Assembly (NCBI RefSeq): GCF_004570875.1 | Contig: NZ_SPQK01000002.1 | Span: 248,001 to 312,000, forward strand | Reading direction: 5' to 3' | DNA length: 64,000 nt | From: Blastococcus sp. CT_GayMR16 | GTDB lineage: Bacteria > Actinomycetota > Actinomycetes > Mycobacteriales > Geodermatophilaceae | Shown here: positions 17,900 to 30,621 of the stretch, in pieces | Position numbering within the stretch: position 1 is the stretch's first letter | Layout: each line of letters opens with the position of its first letter | Translations under genes and position numbers: made by a program | The notes under the pieces: model-generated | Told to the model about the DNA's origin: nothing | Databases searched by the model: none | Seen by the model: the letters and a program-made list of their open reading frames with translations, nothing else

Positions 17900-18859
17900 A
17901 TGCCTGCTTCCCGCAGGACGCTCCGCGCTGCCGGTCTACCGCCCGCTGCCGCCGCTCCCGCCCGCCTGCGCGTGGGCATCGTGGGCGCCGGACGGGTCGG
18001 CGCCGTCCTGGGCGCGGCGCTCGCCGCAGCCGGACACGAGGTCGTCGCCGCCGCGGGCCTGTCCGCCGCCTCCGCCGAGCGGGCCGCCCGCCTGCTGCCC
18101 GGCGTCCCCTTGCTGCACACCGACGAGGTCGTCGCCGCCTCCGACCTGGTCGTCCTCGCCGTCCCCGACGACACCCTGCCCGGTCTCGTCGCCGGCCTGG
18201 CCGAGACCGGGGTCTGGCGCGCGGGTCAGATGACCTTCCACACCTCCGGCGCGCACGGCCTGGCCGTGCTCGCCGCCGCGGAGCTGGCCGGCGTCCTCCC
18301 GCTGGCGCTGCACCCGGCCATGACGTTCACCGGCACCCCCGAGGACGCCGACCGCCTCGTCGGCGCTCCGTTCGGCGTGACCAGCCACCCCGCCCACCGG
18401 GCGGTCGCCGAGACCCTGGTCCTGGAGATGGGCGGGGAGCCCTTCTTCGTCGCGGAGGCCGACCGTCGGCTCTACCACGCGGCCCTGGTCACCGGTGCCA
18501 ACCACCTGGTCACCCTGGTCGCCGAGGCCGCCGACATGCTCCGGGCCGCCGGCGTGACCGACGCCGCCCGCGTGCTCGGGCCCCTCCTGACCGCGGCCCT
18601 GGACAACGGGCTGCGCCGCGGGGACCGGGCGCTCACCGGGCCGGTCAGCCGGGGCGACGTCGGCACCGTCCGCGACCACCTCGAGACGCTCACCGAGCAG
18701 GCGCCCGACTCCGTCGACGCCTACGTCGCCATGGCCCGGCGCACCACCGAACGCGCGCTGGCCGCCGGCCGGCTCAAGCGGCACGAGGGCGCCCCGCTGC
18801 TGGATCTTTTCGACGGCCACGTTCCGGGTTCCCTCGCGAGCGAGCGAGCGGAGGGGTGA
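17900..18859 (+). CDS. Rossmann-like and DUF2520 domain protein
   Basis: This 319-residue protein has a dinucleotide-binding fold at about residues 28-150, [21 protein letters not shown], then LVVLAVPDD and HTSGAHGL. A helical DUF2520 C-terminal domain has [15 protein letters not shown]. The architecture resembles ketopantoate/6-phosphogluconate-type dehydrogenases. Its place immediately before panC-panD-coaX (as Rv3603c in M. tuberculosis) suggests a pantothenate-related reductase, but no such activity is shown here. Start ATG with GAGAGG 7 nt upstream. Confidence 0.87.
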   Translation: MPASRRTLRAAGLPPAAAAPARLRVGIVGAGRVGAVLGAALAAAGHEVVAAAGLSAASAERAARLLPGVPLLHTDEVVAASDLVVLAVPDDTLPGLVAGLAETGVWRAGQMTFHTSGAHGLAVLAAAELAGVLPLALHPAMTFTGTPEDADRLVGAPFGVTSHPAHRAVAETLVLEMGGEPFFVAEADRRLYHAALVTGANHLVTLVAEAADMLRAAGVTDAARVLGPLLTAALDNGLRRGDRALTGPVSRGDVGTVRDHLETLTEQAPDSVDAYVAMARRTTERALAAGRLKRHEGAPLLDLFDGHVPGSLASERAEG

Positions 18860-18887
18860 ACGTGGTCCTGCTACCGGTGGGCTCGCT

Positions 18888-19745
18888 GTGAGCGCCGTCG
18901 TGCACCGCCCCGCCGTCGCCGAGTCGGTCGGCGAGCTCCGCCGGCTCCGCGACGCGCTGCCCGGCCCGGTGGCGCTGGTGCCGACCATGGGCGCGCTGCA
19001 CGAGGGGCACCGGACGCTCGTCCGGGCCGCGCGCGAGCGGGCGTCGAGCGTCGTCGTCTCGGTCTTCGTCAACCCGACCCAGTTCGCGCCCGGTGAGGAC
19101 TACGACCGGTATCCGCGCACCTGGGACGCCGACCTCGCCGCCCTCGCCGACGAGGGCACCGACCTGGTCTTCCACCCCGACGTGGACGACGTCTACCCCC
19201 CGGGTGCGCTCGGCGTCACCGTGGATCCCGGTCCGCTGGGCTCGGTGCTGGAGGGCGCCGTCCGTCCCGGTCACTTCGCCGGCGTCCTGACCGTCGTCGC
19301 CAAGCTGTTCGGACTGGTGCGCCCCGACTTCGCGCTCTTCGGCGAGAAGGACTACCAGCAGCTCACCCTCATCCGCGCCATGGCGGCCGAACTCGCCCTC
19401 GGTGTCGAGGTCGTCGGGGTGCCCACGGTCCGCGAGGACGACGGCATGGCCCTGTCCAGCCGCAACCGCTACCTGGCCCCCGAGCAGCGGTCCGCGGCCG
19501 CGACGATCTCGGCGGCGCTGCGCGCCGGGGCTGCCGCCGGCCCCGAGGGTCCCGATGCGGTGCTGGCGGCCGCGCGGACGGTGCTGGCCGCCGAGCCGTC
19601 GCTCCTTCAGGACTACCTCGAACTCACCGATACCCACCTCGGACCGGCGCCCGCCTCCGGCCCCGCCCGCCTGCTGGTCGCTGCCCGCGCCGGCACCACC
19701 CGACTTCTCGACAACGTCCCCGTCGACCTGGGAGCAACCCGATGA
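18888..19745 (+). CDS. panC: Pantoate-beta-alanine ligase (pantothenate synthetase)
   Basis: PanC joins pantoate and beta-alanine with ATP to make pantothenate. The nucleotidyltransferase motif [10 protein letters not shown], the [18 protein letters not shown] segment, [10 protein letters not shown] and the KMSKS-like [10 protein letters not shown] are all present. The length of 285 residues is normal. Start GTG; stop overlaps the panD ATG by 4 bp, so beta-alanine producer and consumer are translationally coupled. Confidence 0.96.
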   Translation: MSAVVHRPAVAESVGELRRLRDALPGPVALVPTMGALHEGHRTLVRAARERASSVVVSVFVNPTQFAPGEDYDRYPRTWDADLAALADEGTDLVFHPDVDDVYPPGALGVTVDPGPLGSVLEGAVRPGHFAGVLTVVAKLFGLVRPDFALFGEKDYQQLTLIRAMAAELALGVEVVGVPTVREDDGMALSSRNRYLAPEQRSAAATISAALRAGAAAGPEGPDAVLAAARTVLAAEPSLLQDYLELTDTHLGPAPASGPARLLVAARAGTTRLLDNVPVDLGATR

Positions 19746-20161
19746 TGCGCACCATGCTCAAGTCCAAGATCCACCGCGCCACGGTGACCCAGGCCGACCT
19801 GCACTACGTGGGCTCGGTGACCATCGACGAGGACCTCCTCGACGCCGCCGACCTGCTGCCCGGCGAGCAGGTGGCCATCGTCGACGTCACCAACGGCGCC
19901 CGCCTCGAGACCTACGTGATCCCGGGCGAGCGGGGGACCGGCGTCATCGGCATCAACGGGGCGGCCGCGCACCTCGTGCACCCGGGCGACCTGGTGATCA
20001 TGATCAGCTACGGCGTCATGGACGAGACCGAGGCGAAGAGCTACATCCCGCGCGTCGTCCACGTCGACGGCGCCAACCGCATCGTCGAGCTCGGCGGCGA
20101 CCCGGCCGCGCCGTCCCCGGGCGTGCAGGGCCAGCGGCGCGGCGACGTCGTCGAACGCTGA
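19742..20161 (+). CDS. panD: Aspartate 1-decarboxylase
   Basis: PanD makes beta-alanine from aspartate using a pyruvoyl group formed by self-cleavage. The cleavage site is Gly24-Ser25 in [10 protein letters not shown], with upstream catalytic K9 in MLKSKIHRA and downstream [13 protein letters not shown]. The length of 139 residues is typical of the proenzyme. The ATG overlaps panC. coaX follows after 3 bp. Confidence 0.96.
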   Translation: MMRTMLKSKIHRATVTQADLHYVGSVTIDEDLLDAADLLPGEQVAIVDVTNGARLETYVIPGERGTGVIGINGAAAHLVHPGDLVIMISYGVMDETEAKSYIPRVVHVDGANRIVELGGDPAAPSPGVQGQRRGDVVER

Positions 20162-20164
20162 GCC

Positions 20165-20959
20165 GTGCTGCTCACGGTCGACGTCGGTAACAGCCAGACC
20201 GTCCTCGCCACGTTCGACGGCGAGAAGCGGATCGGCTGCTGGCGGGTCACGACCGCACCCCGGGCCACCGCCGACGAGCTGCGGTTCCTGTGGCGCGGGC
20301 TGCTGCGCGACGCCGAGGTCACCGGGGTCTCGGCCTGCTCGACCGTGCCCGCGCTGCTGCCCGCGATGCGCGAGCTGCTGGACTCCCTCGAGGTGCCGGT
20401 GGTCCTGATCGGCCCCGGCGTCCGGACCGGCGTCCCGCTGCACGTGGACAACCCGCGGGAGGTCGGCTCGGACCGCGTGGTCACGGCCCTGGCCGCGCAC
20501 GAGTTCTACGGCGTCCGGCCGGACGGCCGCGGCCGCCCGGTGGTGGTGGTCGACTTCGGCACATCGACCAACGTCGACGCCGTCGGGCCGGAGGGACAGT
20601 TCCTCGGCGGCGCGCTCGCCCCGGGGGTCGAGGTGAGCCTGGAGGCGCTCGCCACCCGGGCGGCCCAGCTGCGCTCGGTCGAGCTCACGGTGCCGACCCA
20701 GGCGATCGGGAAGAACACCGTGGCCGCGCTGCAGTCCGGGCTGGTGCTCGGGTTCGCGGGCCTCGTGGACGGCCTGGTCGGCCGGATCGCCGCCGAGCTG
20801 GTGGCCCAGTTCGGCGCCGCACCCGTGGTGGTGGCCACCGGCGGACTCGCCCCGCTGGTGGTGGACAGCTGCCGCTCGATCACCGAGCGCGAGCCGGACC
20901 TGACCGTCCACGGCCTCCGGCTGGCCTTCGAACGCCAGCAGGCAACCGGACGGCGATAG
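20165..20959 (+). CDS. coaX: Type III pantothenate kinase
   Basis: CoaX phosphorylates pantothenate, the first step of CoA synthesis, and belongs to the ASKHA fold. Residues show [13 protein letters not shown] (phosphate 1), [28 protein letters not shown] (phosphate 2) and [18 protein letters not shown] start 3 bp after panD, so panC, panD and coaX form a contiguous pantothenate-to-CoA cluster. lysS starts 23 bp downstream and has its own TAGTCT box. Confidence 0.94.
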   Translation: MLLTVDVGNSQTVLATFDGEKRIGCWRVTTAPRATADELRFLWRGLLRDAEVTGVSACSTVPALLPAMRELLDSLEVPVVLIGPGVRTGVPLHVDNPREVGSDRVVTALAAHEFYGVRPDGRGRPVVVVDFGTSTNVDAVGPEGQFLGGALAPGVEVSLEALATRAAQLRSVELTVPTQAIGKNTVAALQSGLVLGFAGLVDGLVGRIAAELVAQFGAAPVVVATGGLAPLVVDSCRSITEREPDLTVHGLRLAFERQQATGRR

Positions 20960-20982
20960 CGCCCCCCGTAGTCTTCCCGTCC

Positions 20983-22488
20983 GTGACTGATGAACCGCCC
21001 GGTCCGCCGGACGACGAACTTCCCGAACAACTCCGGGTCCGCCGGGCCAAGCTGGACCGCCTGCGCGAGAGCGGCATCGACCCGTACCCGGTGACCGTCG
21101 AGCGGACGACGACCCTGGGCGAGGTCCGCGCCACCCACCCGGACCTGCCCCCGGACACGATGACGGGGGACAAGGCGGGCGTGACCGGCCGGGTCATCTT
21201 CTTCCGCAACACCGGGAAGCTCTGCTTCGCGACGCTGCGCGAGGGCGACGCCGAACTGCAGGTGATGCTCTCCCGCGACCGCGTCGGTGAGGACTCGCTC
21301 GCAGCCTGGAAGGCCGACATCGACCTGGGTGACCACGTGCTCGTGACCGGGGAGGTGGGGACGTCACGTCGCGGCGAGCTCTCCGTCTTCGCCGATTCCT
21401 GGCAACTCACGGCCAAGGCTCTGCGTCCGCTGCCGGTGGCGCACAAGCCGATGAGCGAAGAACTGCGGGTCCGTCGCCGGTACGTCGACCTCATCGTGCG
21501 TGACGAGGCGCGGCGCACCGTCCGTCAGCGGGCGGCCGTGATGTCCACACTGCGCGACAGCCTGAATTCACGGGGTTTTCTCGAGGTCGAGACCCCGATG
21601 TTGCAGACCGTTCACGGTGGGGCCACCGCGCGGCCGTTCCGCACGCACATGAACGCGTTCGACCTCGATCTGTACCTGCGTATCGCGCCCGAACTGTTCC
21701 TCAAGCGGTGCATCGTCGGCGGGCTCGACCGGGTGTTCGAGATCAACCGGAACTTCCGCAACGAGGGCGCCGACAGCTCCCACTCGCCGGAATTCGCGAT
21801 GCTCGAGATGTATCAGGCCTATGCGGACTACCAGGAGATGGCGACGCTCACACGCGAGCTGATCCAGGAGTGCTGCCAGGCGTTGTACGGCGACCACGTG
21901 GCGCGCCATCACGACGGCAGCGAGGTCGACCTGGGCGGTGTCTGGCCCCAGATCCCGCTGTACACCGCGGTGTCGGAGGCGGTCGGCGAGACGATCACCC
22001 CCGCGACGCCGATCGAGACGCTGCGCGAGATCGCCGAGCGGCACGAGGTCGGCGTGGATCCGGCCTGGATCGCGGGCAAGGTGGTCGAGGAGCTGTTCGA
22101 GGCGCTGGTCCAGCACACGCTCCAGGCGCCGACGTTCGTCATCGACTACCCCTTGGACACCTCACCGCTCACCCGCGCGCACCGCTCCGGGCCCGGACTC
22201 GCCGAGAAGTGGGACCTCTACATCGGGGGGATCGAGCGGGCCACCGCCTACTCCGAGCTCGTCGACCCGGTGGCGCAGCGCGAGCGGTTCACCGCCCAGG
22301 CGGCGCTGGCGGCGGCCGGCGACCCCGAGGCCATGGCGCTGGACGAGGACTTCCTCGAGGCGCTGGAATACGGGATGCCACCGACCGGTGGGATGGGGAT
22401 GGGTATGGATCGGCTGATGATGACTCTCACCGGTCTCGGAATCCGGGAGACCATCCTGTTCCCGCTGGTCAGGCCAATTTCCTCTTAG
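20983..22488 (+). CDS. lysS: Lysine-tRNA ligase (class II)
   Basis: This enzyme charges tRNA-Lys. An N-terminal OB-fold ([20 protein letters not shown]) is followed by the class II core: motif 1 around [10 protein letters not shown], motif 2 [11 protein letters not shown] with [15 protein letters not shown] after it, and motif 3 [16 protein letters not shown] at 20983 gives 501 residues. TAGTCT lies 8 nt upstream, so the transcript may be leaderless. lysS-lsr2-clpC order is conserved in mycobacteria. Confidence 0.95.
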   Translation: MTDEPPGPPDDELPEQLRVRRAKLDRLRESGIDPYPVTVERTTTLGEVRATHPDLPPDTMTGDKAGVTGRVIFFRNTGKLCFATLREGDAELQVMLSRDRVGEDSLAAWKADIDLGDHVLVTGEVGTSRRGELSVFADSWQLTAKALRPLPVAHKPMSEELRVRRRYVDLIVRDEARRTVRQRAAVMSTLRDSLNSRGFLEVETPMLQTVHGGATARPFRTHMNAFDLDLYLRIAPELFLKRCIVGGLDRVFEINRNFRNEGADSSHSPEFAMLEMYQAYADYQEMATLTRELIQECCQALYGDHVARHHDGSEVDLGGVWPQIPLYTAVSEAVGETITPATPIETLREIAERHEVGVDPAWIAGKVVEELFEALVQHTLQAPTFVIDYPLDTSPLTRAHRSGPGLAEKWDLYIGGIERATAYSELVDPVAQRERFTAQAALAAAGDPEAMALDEDFLEALEYGMPPTGGMGMGMDRLMMTLTGLGIRETILFPLVRPISS

Positions 22489-22536
22489 GAACCGGGCCGA
22501 GCCGTTTCACTATAAAGGATCGCCGTCCGCAGAGGA

Positions 22537-22567
22537 TTGACGGAATGGTGCGCCACTGTGATGTAAT
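22537..22567 (+). promoter_or_regulatory. Candidate lsr2 promoter
   Basis: TTGACG at 22537-22542 and TGTAAT at 22562-22567 are separated by 19 bp, in a distinctly AT-richer leader between lysS and lsr2. The spacing is a little long; the -10 choice is uncertain. AT-rich upstream DNA is also a preferred Lsr2 target, so autoregulation is possible. Confidence 0.35.
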
Positions 22568-22637
22568 GGCGTCGTCGCTCTTACTGGGCGGCAATTCCGT
22601 TCGGCTCCCGGGCCGCTGCGACAAGTGAGGGTACTAA

Positions 22638-22982
22638 ATGGCGCGCAAGGTTCAGGTCATCCTGAGCGACGACCTCGACGAGAACCTCTCGGCTGACGAG
22701 ACGGTGAGTTTTTCCCTCGACGGGACCTCGTACGAGATCGACCTGGCAGACAAGAACGCCAAGGAGATGCGTGACGCCTTCTCCCGGTACGTCTCGGCCG
22801 CCCGCAAGGTGGGCCGCGGCAACCGCGCCTCCGGTGGTGGACGTTCCCGTGCGACCGGCGGCCGCATGGACCGCGAGCAGGCCGGCGCCATTCGCGACTG
22901 GGCCCGCAAGAACGGCCACGCCGTCAGCGACCGTGGGCGCATCCCGGCCAGCGTCGTCGAGGCCTACGAGGCCGCGCACTGA
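22638..22982 (+). CDS. lsr2: Lsr2-type nucleoid-associated protein
   Basis: Lsr2 bridges and silences AT-rich DNA in actinobacteria. The N-terminal dimerisation domain starts [14 protein letters not shown], followed by [18 protein letters not shown]; a Gly/Arg-rich linker follows. The C-terminal DNA-binding domain has [20 protein letters not shown], whose RGR acts as an AT-hook-like minor-groove clamp. 114 residues. The ATG has GAGGGT upstream. A strong terminator follows at 23078. Confidence 0.96.
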   Translation: MARKVQVILSDDLDENLSADETVSFSLDGTSYEIDLADKNAKEMRDAFSRYVSAARKVGRGNRASGGGRSRATGGRMDREQAGAIRDWARKNGHAVSDRGRIPASVVEAYEAAH

Positions 22983-23383
22983 CGGTGTCACTGTGACGGA
23001 CCCGTACGCACGGTGTCGTTCGGACGCCGTCGTACTGCTGGTGTCCGTGTGACGTCCGCGCGTGTCAACGCGCGAACCGGCCCGGCTCCCCGTACGGGGG
23101 GCCGGGCCGTCGTCGTCCTCGGGACGCTCTGCGGGCACCCACCTGCGCCGACGACGCGCGTCGACGGCGTCCGCTGACGGCGTAACGGCGCCGGAAACAC
23201 TGCCCTCCCCGCCACAGTTGGAACGGACAGCAACCCATCGCCCCGCCGACCGGCGACGGGACGTCGTGGTCCGCGACTACAGTGGAATGACCGGTGCCCC
23301 CCAGCGCCGACGGATGTCGGGTGCTCCTTCCCATCACCAGGGAAGGGCAGTGCCGGACCAGCCGGTCGAAGGAGAATGAGCAG
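22983..23383. other. lsr2-clpC intergenic region
   Basis: This 401-bp gap holds the lsr2 terminator (23078-23109) and, nearer clpC, the box TACAGT at 23278-23283, which could be a -10 element. A GGAG lies 10 nt before the clpC ATG. I found no convincing ClgR, HspR or CIRCE site and no small gene. Confidence 0.4.
23078..23109 (+). terminator. lsr2 terminator
   Basis: CGGCCCGGC (23078-23086) pairs with GCCGGGCCG (23101-23109), and inner CCCC/GGGG extends the stem to about 14 bp with a GTAC loop. It lies about 95 bp past the lsr2 stop. Confidence 0.7.
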
Positions 23384-25936
<2,553 letters not shown>

Positions 25937-25951
25937 CCGACCGCACGCCGC

Positions 25952-25987
25952 CAGGGCCGCCCCCACCGCACGGTGGGGGCGGCCCTG
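25952..25987 (+). terminator. clpC terminator
   Basis: A 16-bp perfect stem, CAGGGCCGCCCCCACC paired with its complement, closes the loop GCAC. It begins 15 bp after the clpC stop. Confidence 0.85.
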
Positions 25988-26012
25988 TCGTCTGTCGTTC
26001 GCCCGCTGCGGA

Positions 26013-26094
26013 TGATCAGGTCACCTGATCACGTGGGGTCCTGGCTCACCGTCGACAGTGAGTCAGGACCCTTAACGATCAGGTGACCTGATCA
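26013..26094. repeat. 82-bp nested palindrome between clpC and mutY
   Basis: The outer arms are TGATCAGGTCACCTGATCA (26013-26031, itself a perfect 9-bp dyad about a central C) and its near-exact reverse complement at 26076-26094 (again a dyad, about a central G). Between them, 26036-26071 forms a 14-bp stem, GGGTCCTGGCTCAC with GTGAGTCAGGACCC (one G-T pair), around an 8-nt loop. It could form a large hairpin or cruciform, terminate mutY from the other strand, or provide two operator sites. The clpC terminator is separate and lies 25 bp before it. Confidence 0.8.
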
Positions 26095-26098
26095 ACTT

Positions 26099-26989
26099 CT
26101 AGGCGGGGAGGGTGAAGAGACCGTCGTCGGTCTGCTCGACCAGGCCGTCGGTCAGCAAGGAGCCCAGGCAGCGCGACCGCTGGACGGCGTCGTCCCAGAC
26201 GGCGTCGAGTGCCACGGCCGGCACGGGCGCATGGGCGGCGCGCAGGACGTCGAGCAGCCGCCCGCGCACCTGCCGGTCGGTGCCCGCGAACTTCTGCACC
26301 CGGCGCGGCGGTCCGTCGTGCGGCGGGGACCCGGCCAGGACCCACGCGCAGCGGTCACGGACCGGGCACGCACCGCAGCGCGGCGGCCCCGCGACGCAGA
26401 CGAGCGCGCCGAGCTCCATGGCCGCCACCGAGAACCTCGCCGCCCGCACCGGATCCGGCGGGGTGAGTGCGGCGATGTCGGCCAGATCGGCGGCGCGGGC
26501 GTTCCCGGCTTCGGCCCGCCCGTGCACCAGCCGGGCCACCACCCGCCGGACGTTGGTGTCGACGACCGGCTGCGGGTGCCCGTAGCCGAAGCAGGCGACC
26601 GCCCGCGCGGTGTACGTGCCGACGCCGGGCAGGGCCTCCAGCGCGGCGACGTCGTCGGGCACCACACCGGCGTGCCGGTCGACGACGGCCACCGCAGCCT
26701 CCCGCAGCCGCAGGGCCCGCCGCGGGTAGCCGAGCTTGCCCCAGGCGCGGATGACCTCGGCCGGTGAGACCCCGGCCAGCGCAGCGGGCGTGGGCCAGCG
26801 GTCCATCCACTCCCGCCAGACCGGCTCCACCCGGGCCACGGGCGTCTGCTGGAGCATCACCTCGCTGACCAGAACGGCCCAGGCGTCCACACCGGGCCGC
26901 CGCCAGGGCAGATCGCGGGCAGCACCGGCGTACCAGTCGACGATGACCTCACCCGGGCTGTCGTCCGCACGGGAAGGGGAGCTGCTCAC
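26099..26989 (-). CDS. mutY: A/G-specific adenine glycosylase
   Basis: MutY removes adenine mispaired with 8-oxoguanine. The HhH-GPD core has LPWRRPGVDAWAVLVSEVML, catalytic helix-hairpin-helix LPGVGTYTARAVACFGYG with the Asp in VVDTNVRRVVARL. The iron-sulfur cluster loop has Cys spacing 6, 2 and 5 in CVAGPPRCGACPVRDRC. 296 residues, with only a short C-terminal region, as in mycobacterial MutY. Start GTG 26989 is preceded by CAGACT, perhaps a leaderless promoter. Convergent with clpC. Confidence 0.94.
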   Translation of the reverse strand: MSSSPSRADDSPGEVIVDWYAGAARDLPWRRPGVDAWAVLVSEVMLQQTPVARVEPVWREWMDRWPTPAALAGVSPAEVIRAWGKLGYPRRALRLREAAVAVVDRHAGVVPDDVAALEALPGVGTYTARAVACFGYGHPQPVVDTNVRRVVARLVHGRAEAGNARAADLADIAALTPPDPVRAARFSVAAMELGALVCVAGPPRCGACPVRDRCAWVLAGSPPHDGPPRRVQKFAGTDRQVRGRLLDVLRAAHAPVPAVALDAVWDDAVQRSRCLGSLLTDGLVEQTDDGLFTLPA

Positions 26990-27066
26990 GGGATCCCAGT
27001 CTGCCGTGCCGCCGCAGCGGCGTGCCGAGCCGTACCGGCCCGGAGCCGCCCGATAGCGTTCCCCGG

Positions 27067-27747
27067 GTGTTGCACCCGGTCGGCAAGTTGCCTGCCGCCG
27101 TCTACTGGCGGCGCCGGTTGCTCCTGCTGACCCTGCTGCTCGCCGTCCTCGGCGGCGCCGCCTGGCTCGGGGTCACCCTGCTGGCCGGCCGGGACGGTGC
27201 CAGCGGAGCCTCGTCGACGGCCGGCTCCTCCCGCCCGGTGCCTGCCCTGGAGCGCGTGGTGCCCTCGCTGAGCGCCGTCGCGACGCCGACCCCGCCACTC
27301 GTGGCGCCGCCGGCCGACGCCGTCGTCACGGCCGCCGCCGTGCCGGACCCCGTTGCGGGCGGACCGTGCACCGACGACATGCTCGGTCTCGAGGTCCGTA
27401 GCCCGGGCACCGCCGCGGTCGGCAGCAAGCCCACCTTCGAGCTGCTGGTCTCCAACGTCTCGGCCGTGCCGTGTGTCCGCGCCCTGGACAAGGGCCTGCA
27501 GGAGCTGCTGCTCTTCGACCTCTCGGGCAACCGGATCTGGGGCAGCAACGACTGCTTCCCCGAGACGAGCAGCGACCCGCGCACGCTGGCGCCGGGTGAG
27601 GTCGTCGCCATTCCGCTCGTCTGGGGTGGGCTCACCAGCGAGCCGACCTGCACGGCCGCGCGCGCGAACCCCGGGCCCGGCGACTACGTGGTGCGCGGCC
27701 GCCTGGACACCAAGGTCTCGCCGGACGCGCCGCTCACCCTGGGCTGA
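27067..27747 (+). CDS. Membrane-anchored secreted protein of unknown function
   Basis: These 226 residues contain one N-terminal helix (LLLLTLLLAVLGGAAWLGVTLLA), a Ser/Pro/Ala linker and an extracytoplasmic domain, GGPCTDDMLGLEVRSPGTAA, with KPTFELLVSNVSAVPCVRAL and NRIWGSNDCFPE. Four Cys residues (in PCTDD, PCVRA, DCFPE and TCTAA) could form two disulfides. The domain looks like an immunoglobulin-like envelope domain. It occupies the same place, between mutY and disA, as M. tuberculosis Rv3587c, and may be its counterpart (inference). GTG start; TAGCGT lies 7 nt upstream. Confidence 0.78.
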   Translation: MLHPVGKLPAAVYWRRRLLLLTLLLAVLGGAAWLGVTLLAGRDGASGASSTAGSSRPVPALERVVPSLSAVATPTPPLVAPPADAVVTAAAVPDPVAGGPCTDDMLGLEVRSPGTAAVGSKPTFELLVSNVSAVPCVRALDKGLQELLLFDLSGNRIWGSNDCFPETSSDPRTLAPGEVVAIPLVWGGLTSEPTCTAARANPGPGDYVVRGRLDTKVSPDAPLTLG

Positions 27748-27985
27748 GCGTCGAACGGTCCGGCTGGCGGCGGCCGAAGAGGAAGTACGCGAGCGGGGCG
27801 CCGCCCACCGAGTTGACGAGGACGACCACGGTGGCCCAGACCCACTTCGAGCCCCGGATCTGCACGGCCGGCCGGCGTCTGAGATCGGCCAGCGCCGCGA
27901 TCTTGAGGAGACCCTCGACGACGCTGCCGAGCACGATCAGCCTGCGGTTGCGCTCGCTGAGATCACGCCAGCGTCGTGTGGGCAT
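27734..27985 (-). CDS. PLDc_N-type small membrane protein
   Basis: This 83-residue protein has two hydrophobic helices (RLIVLGSVVEGLLKIAALADL and KWVWATVVVLVNSVGGAPLAYFLFG). The second helix and the Gly-Gly-Pro-Leu-Tyr-Phe-x-Phe-Gly-Arg ending match the phospholipase D N-terminal-like (PLDc_N) family of small membrane proteins. It overlaps the convergent upstream gene's 3' end by 14 bp. Function unknown. Confidence 0.8.
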   Translation of the reverse strand: MPTRRWRDLSERNRRLIVLGSVVEGLLKIAALADLRRRPAVQIRGSKWVWATVVVLVNSVGGAPLAYFLFGRRQPDRSTLSPG

Positions 27986-28014
27986 CCTGAGTCCTCCGGC
28001 TCGTGCCGCTCGCT

Positions 28015-29100
28015 TCAGCTGTAGCGGTCGAGGATCGAGGTCTCGGCCAGCCGGGACAGCCCCTCGCGGATACCGCGGGCCCGTGCCTCCCCGACACCTT
28101 CGACGGCCAGCAGGTCCTCGATGGTCGCGGCCAGGAGCTTCTGCAGGCCGCCGAAGTGGTCCACCAGCCGGTCGATGATGCCCGACGGCAGCCGCGGCAC
28201 CCGGTTGAGCAGGCGGTACCCGCGGGGGCTGACGGGGGAGTCGAGAGCGTCCGGTGACGTCGGCAGCCCGTAGCAGCGGGCGACGGCGGACAGGTCGAGC
28301 AGCTCGGTGGCCGTCAGCGCGCGCAGGTCGGTGAGGACCTGGTCGATGGTGCGCGGACGCCGCCCACCGCCCGGCAGGTAGTCACGGACGAGGAGACCGC
28401 GGTCCTCCTCGACCCCGGCCAGCATCTCGTCGAGCTGGAGGGCCAGCAGCCGGCCGTCGGTACCCAGTTCGACGACGAAGCCTTCGATCTCGTCTGCGAT
28501 GCGCCGCACCATCTCCAGGCGCTGGCTGACGCTCATCGCGTCGCGGACGGTGACCAGGTCCTCGATCTCGAGCGCCGACAGGGTGCTCGCCACCTCGTCG
28601 AGGCGCAGCTTGTAGCGCTCCAGGGCGGCCAGGGCCTGGTTGGCCCGCGCCAGGATCGTCGTGGGGTGCTCGAGGGTGTACCGGCGCCCGGCCACGTAGA
28701 CGCTGATGATGTGCATCGACTGGCTGACCGAGATCACCGGGAAGCCGGTCTGGATGGCGACCCGCTCGGCCGTCCGGTGCCGGGTGCCCGACTCCTCGGT
28801 CGGGATCGTCGGGTCGGGCATCAGGTGCACCCCGGCCCGGACGATGCGGGTGCCGTCGTAGGAGACGATCACCGCGCCGTCCATCTTGGCCAGCTCGCGC
28901 AGCCGGGTCGCCGAGAGGGCGACGTCCAGGGCGAACCCGCCGGTGCAGAGGGACTCCACGACGCGGTCGTAGCCCAGGACGATCAGGGCTCCGGTCCGGC
29001 CGGCGAGGATGCGCTCCAGACCGTCGCGCAGCGCGGTCCCGGGGGCGATGCGGCCGAGGAGTTCGCGCAGGGCGACCTCGGGGTCCACGTCGGCGGGCAC
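28015..29100 (-). CDS. disA: DNA integrity scanning protein / diadenylate cyclase DisA
   Basis: DisA makes c-di-AMP from two ATP and is inhibited at branched DNA. The DAC domain has [10 protein letters not shown] (DGA at 74-76) and [12 protein letters not shown] (RHR at 107-109). A linker helix domain follows, and the C-terminal HhH DNA-binding domain has [22 protein letters not shown] 29100 was chosen (361 residues) because AGGAG lies 6 nt upstream; an 80-residue longer frame is unrelated to the family. Downstream of radA, as in many actinobacteria, though 97 bp apart. Confidence 0.96.
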   Translation of the reverse strand: MPADVDPEVALRELLGRIAPGTALRDGLERILAGRTGALIVLGYDRVVESLCTGGFALDVALSATRLRELAKMDGAVIVSYDGTRIVRAGVHLMPDPTIPTEESGTRHRTAERVAIQTGFPVISVSQSMHIISVYVAGRRYTLEHPTTILARANQALAALERYKLRLDEVASTLSALEIEDLVTVRDAMSVSQRLEMVRRIADEIEGFVVELGTDGRLLALQLDEMLAGVEEDRGLLVRDYLPGGGRRPRTIDQVLTDLRALTATELLDLSAVARCYGLPTSPDALDSPVSPRGYRLLNRVPRLPSGIIDRLVDHFGGLQKLLAATIEDLLAVEGVGEARARGIREGLSRLAETSILDRYS

Positions 29101-29197
29101 GCGCGCTCCTGACGGTCGAGTGGTACGGCGGCCGAGTCTACGTGTCCCGGGCGACCGGTAGCGCCGTGGTCGCGACGCGTAACGAGACTCTAGAGAG

Positions 29198-30562
29198 CTA
29201 GAACAAGCGCTGGAAGGCGGTACCCAGGTCGGGCACCTCGACCAGCCGCATCCCGGGCGGGGCGGCGCCGGCGTCCGGGGGGACGAGGGCCACCTTGTAG
29301 CCCTGCCGGGCGGCCTCGGCGAGGCGCCGTCCGGTGCCACCCACGCGGCGGATCTCGCCGGAGAGCCCGACCTCGCCCAGCGCCACCATCCCCTCCGGCA
29401 GGGCGCGGTCCTTCGACGCCGACGCGATCGCGAGCGCGAGTGCGAGATCCGCGGCGGGCTCGGCGATGCGCACCCCGCCGACGGAGGCGGCGAAGACGTC
29501 GGCCTCGGCGAGCTTCACCCCGCCGCGGCGCTCGACCACGGCGTTGATCATGGCCACCCGCTGGGCGTCCAGGCCGCTGACCGCCCGCCGCGGCGAGCCG
29601 CCACCTCCGGTGCTCGCGACCAGGGCCTGCACCTCGGCCAGCAGCGGCCGGCTGCCCTCGAGGGTCACGGTCACGCAGCTGCCCGGCACCGGCGCGGTCC
29701 GCCGGGAGACGAAGAGCGCCGAGGGGTCGGACACGCCCACCACCCCGGCGTCCCCGATCTCGAAGCAGCCGATCTCGTCGGCCGGACCGAAACGGTTCTT
29801 GATGGCCCGCACGAGGCGCAGCGACGAGTGCCGCTCCCCGTCGAAGGAGATGACGACGTCGACCAGGTGCTCCAGCGTGCGAGGTCCGGCGATGGCGCCG
29901 TCCTTGGTGACGTGGCCGACCAGGATCGTCGTCATCCCGCGGCTCTTCGAGACGGCGGTCAGCGCACTGGCCACCGCGCGGACCTGGGTCGCTCCGCCGT
30001 CGGTGCCGTCGCCGGGGGAGCGGACGGTCTGGACGCTGTCGAGGACCAGCAGCGTGGGGTTGACCTGCTCGATGTGGCTCAGGACGGCGGCCAGATCGGT
30101 CTCGGCGGCCAGGTAGAGCCGCTCGTGCAGCGCGCCGATCCGCTCGGCCCGGAGCCGGACCTGCCCGGCCGACTCCTCCCCGGACACGACCAGCGCGGGC
30201 CCGTTCGAGGCGGCGACCCGGTGGGCGACCTCGAGCAGGAGCGTGGACTTCCCGACTCCCGGCTCGCCGGCCACGAGCAGGACGGCGCCAGGCACGAGAC
30301 CGCCGCCGAGGACGCGGTCGAACTCCTCGATGCCGGTGGGTACGGCGCGGGCGCCGGCCAGTTCCACCTCGGCGATCGGCCGGGCGGGTGCGGTCACCGG
30401 GCCGGCGGACACCGCGCGCAGGGACGCCGCCGTGGCGCCGAACTCCTGGATGCTGCCCCACGCCTGGCACTCCGGGCAGCGGCCGACCCACTTGGCGGAG
30501 GCGTAGCCGCATTCGGAACAGCGGTGGGCGGGACGGGCGGTCTTCACTCCGGCGGGCGGCAC
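29198..30562 (-). CDS. radA: DNA repair protein RadA (Sms)
   Basis: RadA is a RecA-like helicase promoting branch migration in recombination and repair. The N-terminal C4 zinc finger uses C15, C18, C29 and C32. Walker A is GEPGVGKST, and the RadA-specific KNRFG motif is present in [17 protein letters not shown]. The C-terminal Lon-like domain includes [20 protein letters not shown]. 454 residues. GTG start with TAGCGT 7 nt upstream, so leaderless. It probably shares a transcript with disA. Confidence 0.95.
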   Translation of the reverse strand: MPPAGVKTARPAHRCSECGYASAKWVGRCPECQAWGSIQEFGATAASLRAVSAGPVTAPARPIAEVELAGARAVPTGIEEFDRVLGGGLVPGAVLLVAGEPGVGKSTLLLEVAHRVAASNGPALVVSGEESAGQVRLRAERIGALHERLYLAAETDLAAVLSHIEQVNPTLLVLDSVQTVRSPGDGTDGGATQVRAVASALTAVSKSRGMTTILVGHVTKDGAIAGPRTLEHLVDVVISFDGERHSSLRLVRAIKNRFGPADEIGCFEIGDAGVVGVSDPSALFVSRRTAPVPGSCVTVTLEGSRPLLAEVQALVASTGGGGSPRRAVSGLDAQRVAMINAVVERRGGVKLAEADVFAASVGGVRIAEPAADLALALAIASASKDRALPEGMVALGEVGLSGEIRRVGGTGRRLAEAARQGYKVALVPPDAGAAPPGMRLVEVPDLGTAFQRLF

Positions 30563-30621
30563 GACATCGACGCTAACCCCGGGGTCGGACAGTTCCGGGG
30601 AGGACGCGGATCGCGGCCGGC

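Noticed and set aside
29101-29340. 80-residue N-terminal extension of DisA
   Set aside because: Arg/Pro/Ser-rich, overlaps the radA 3' end and lies upstream of a good Shine-Dalgarno/GTG start.
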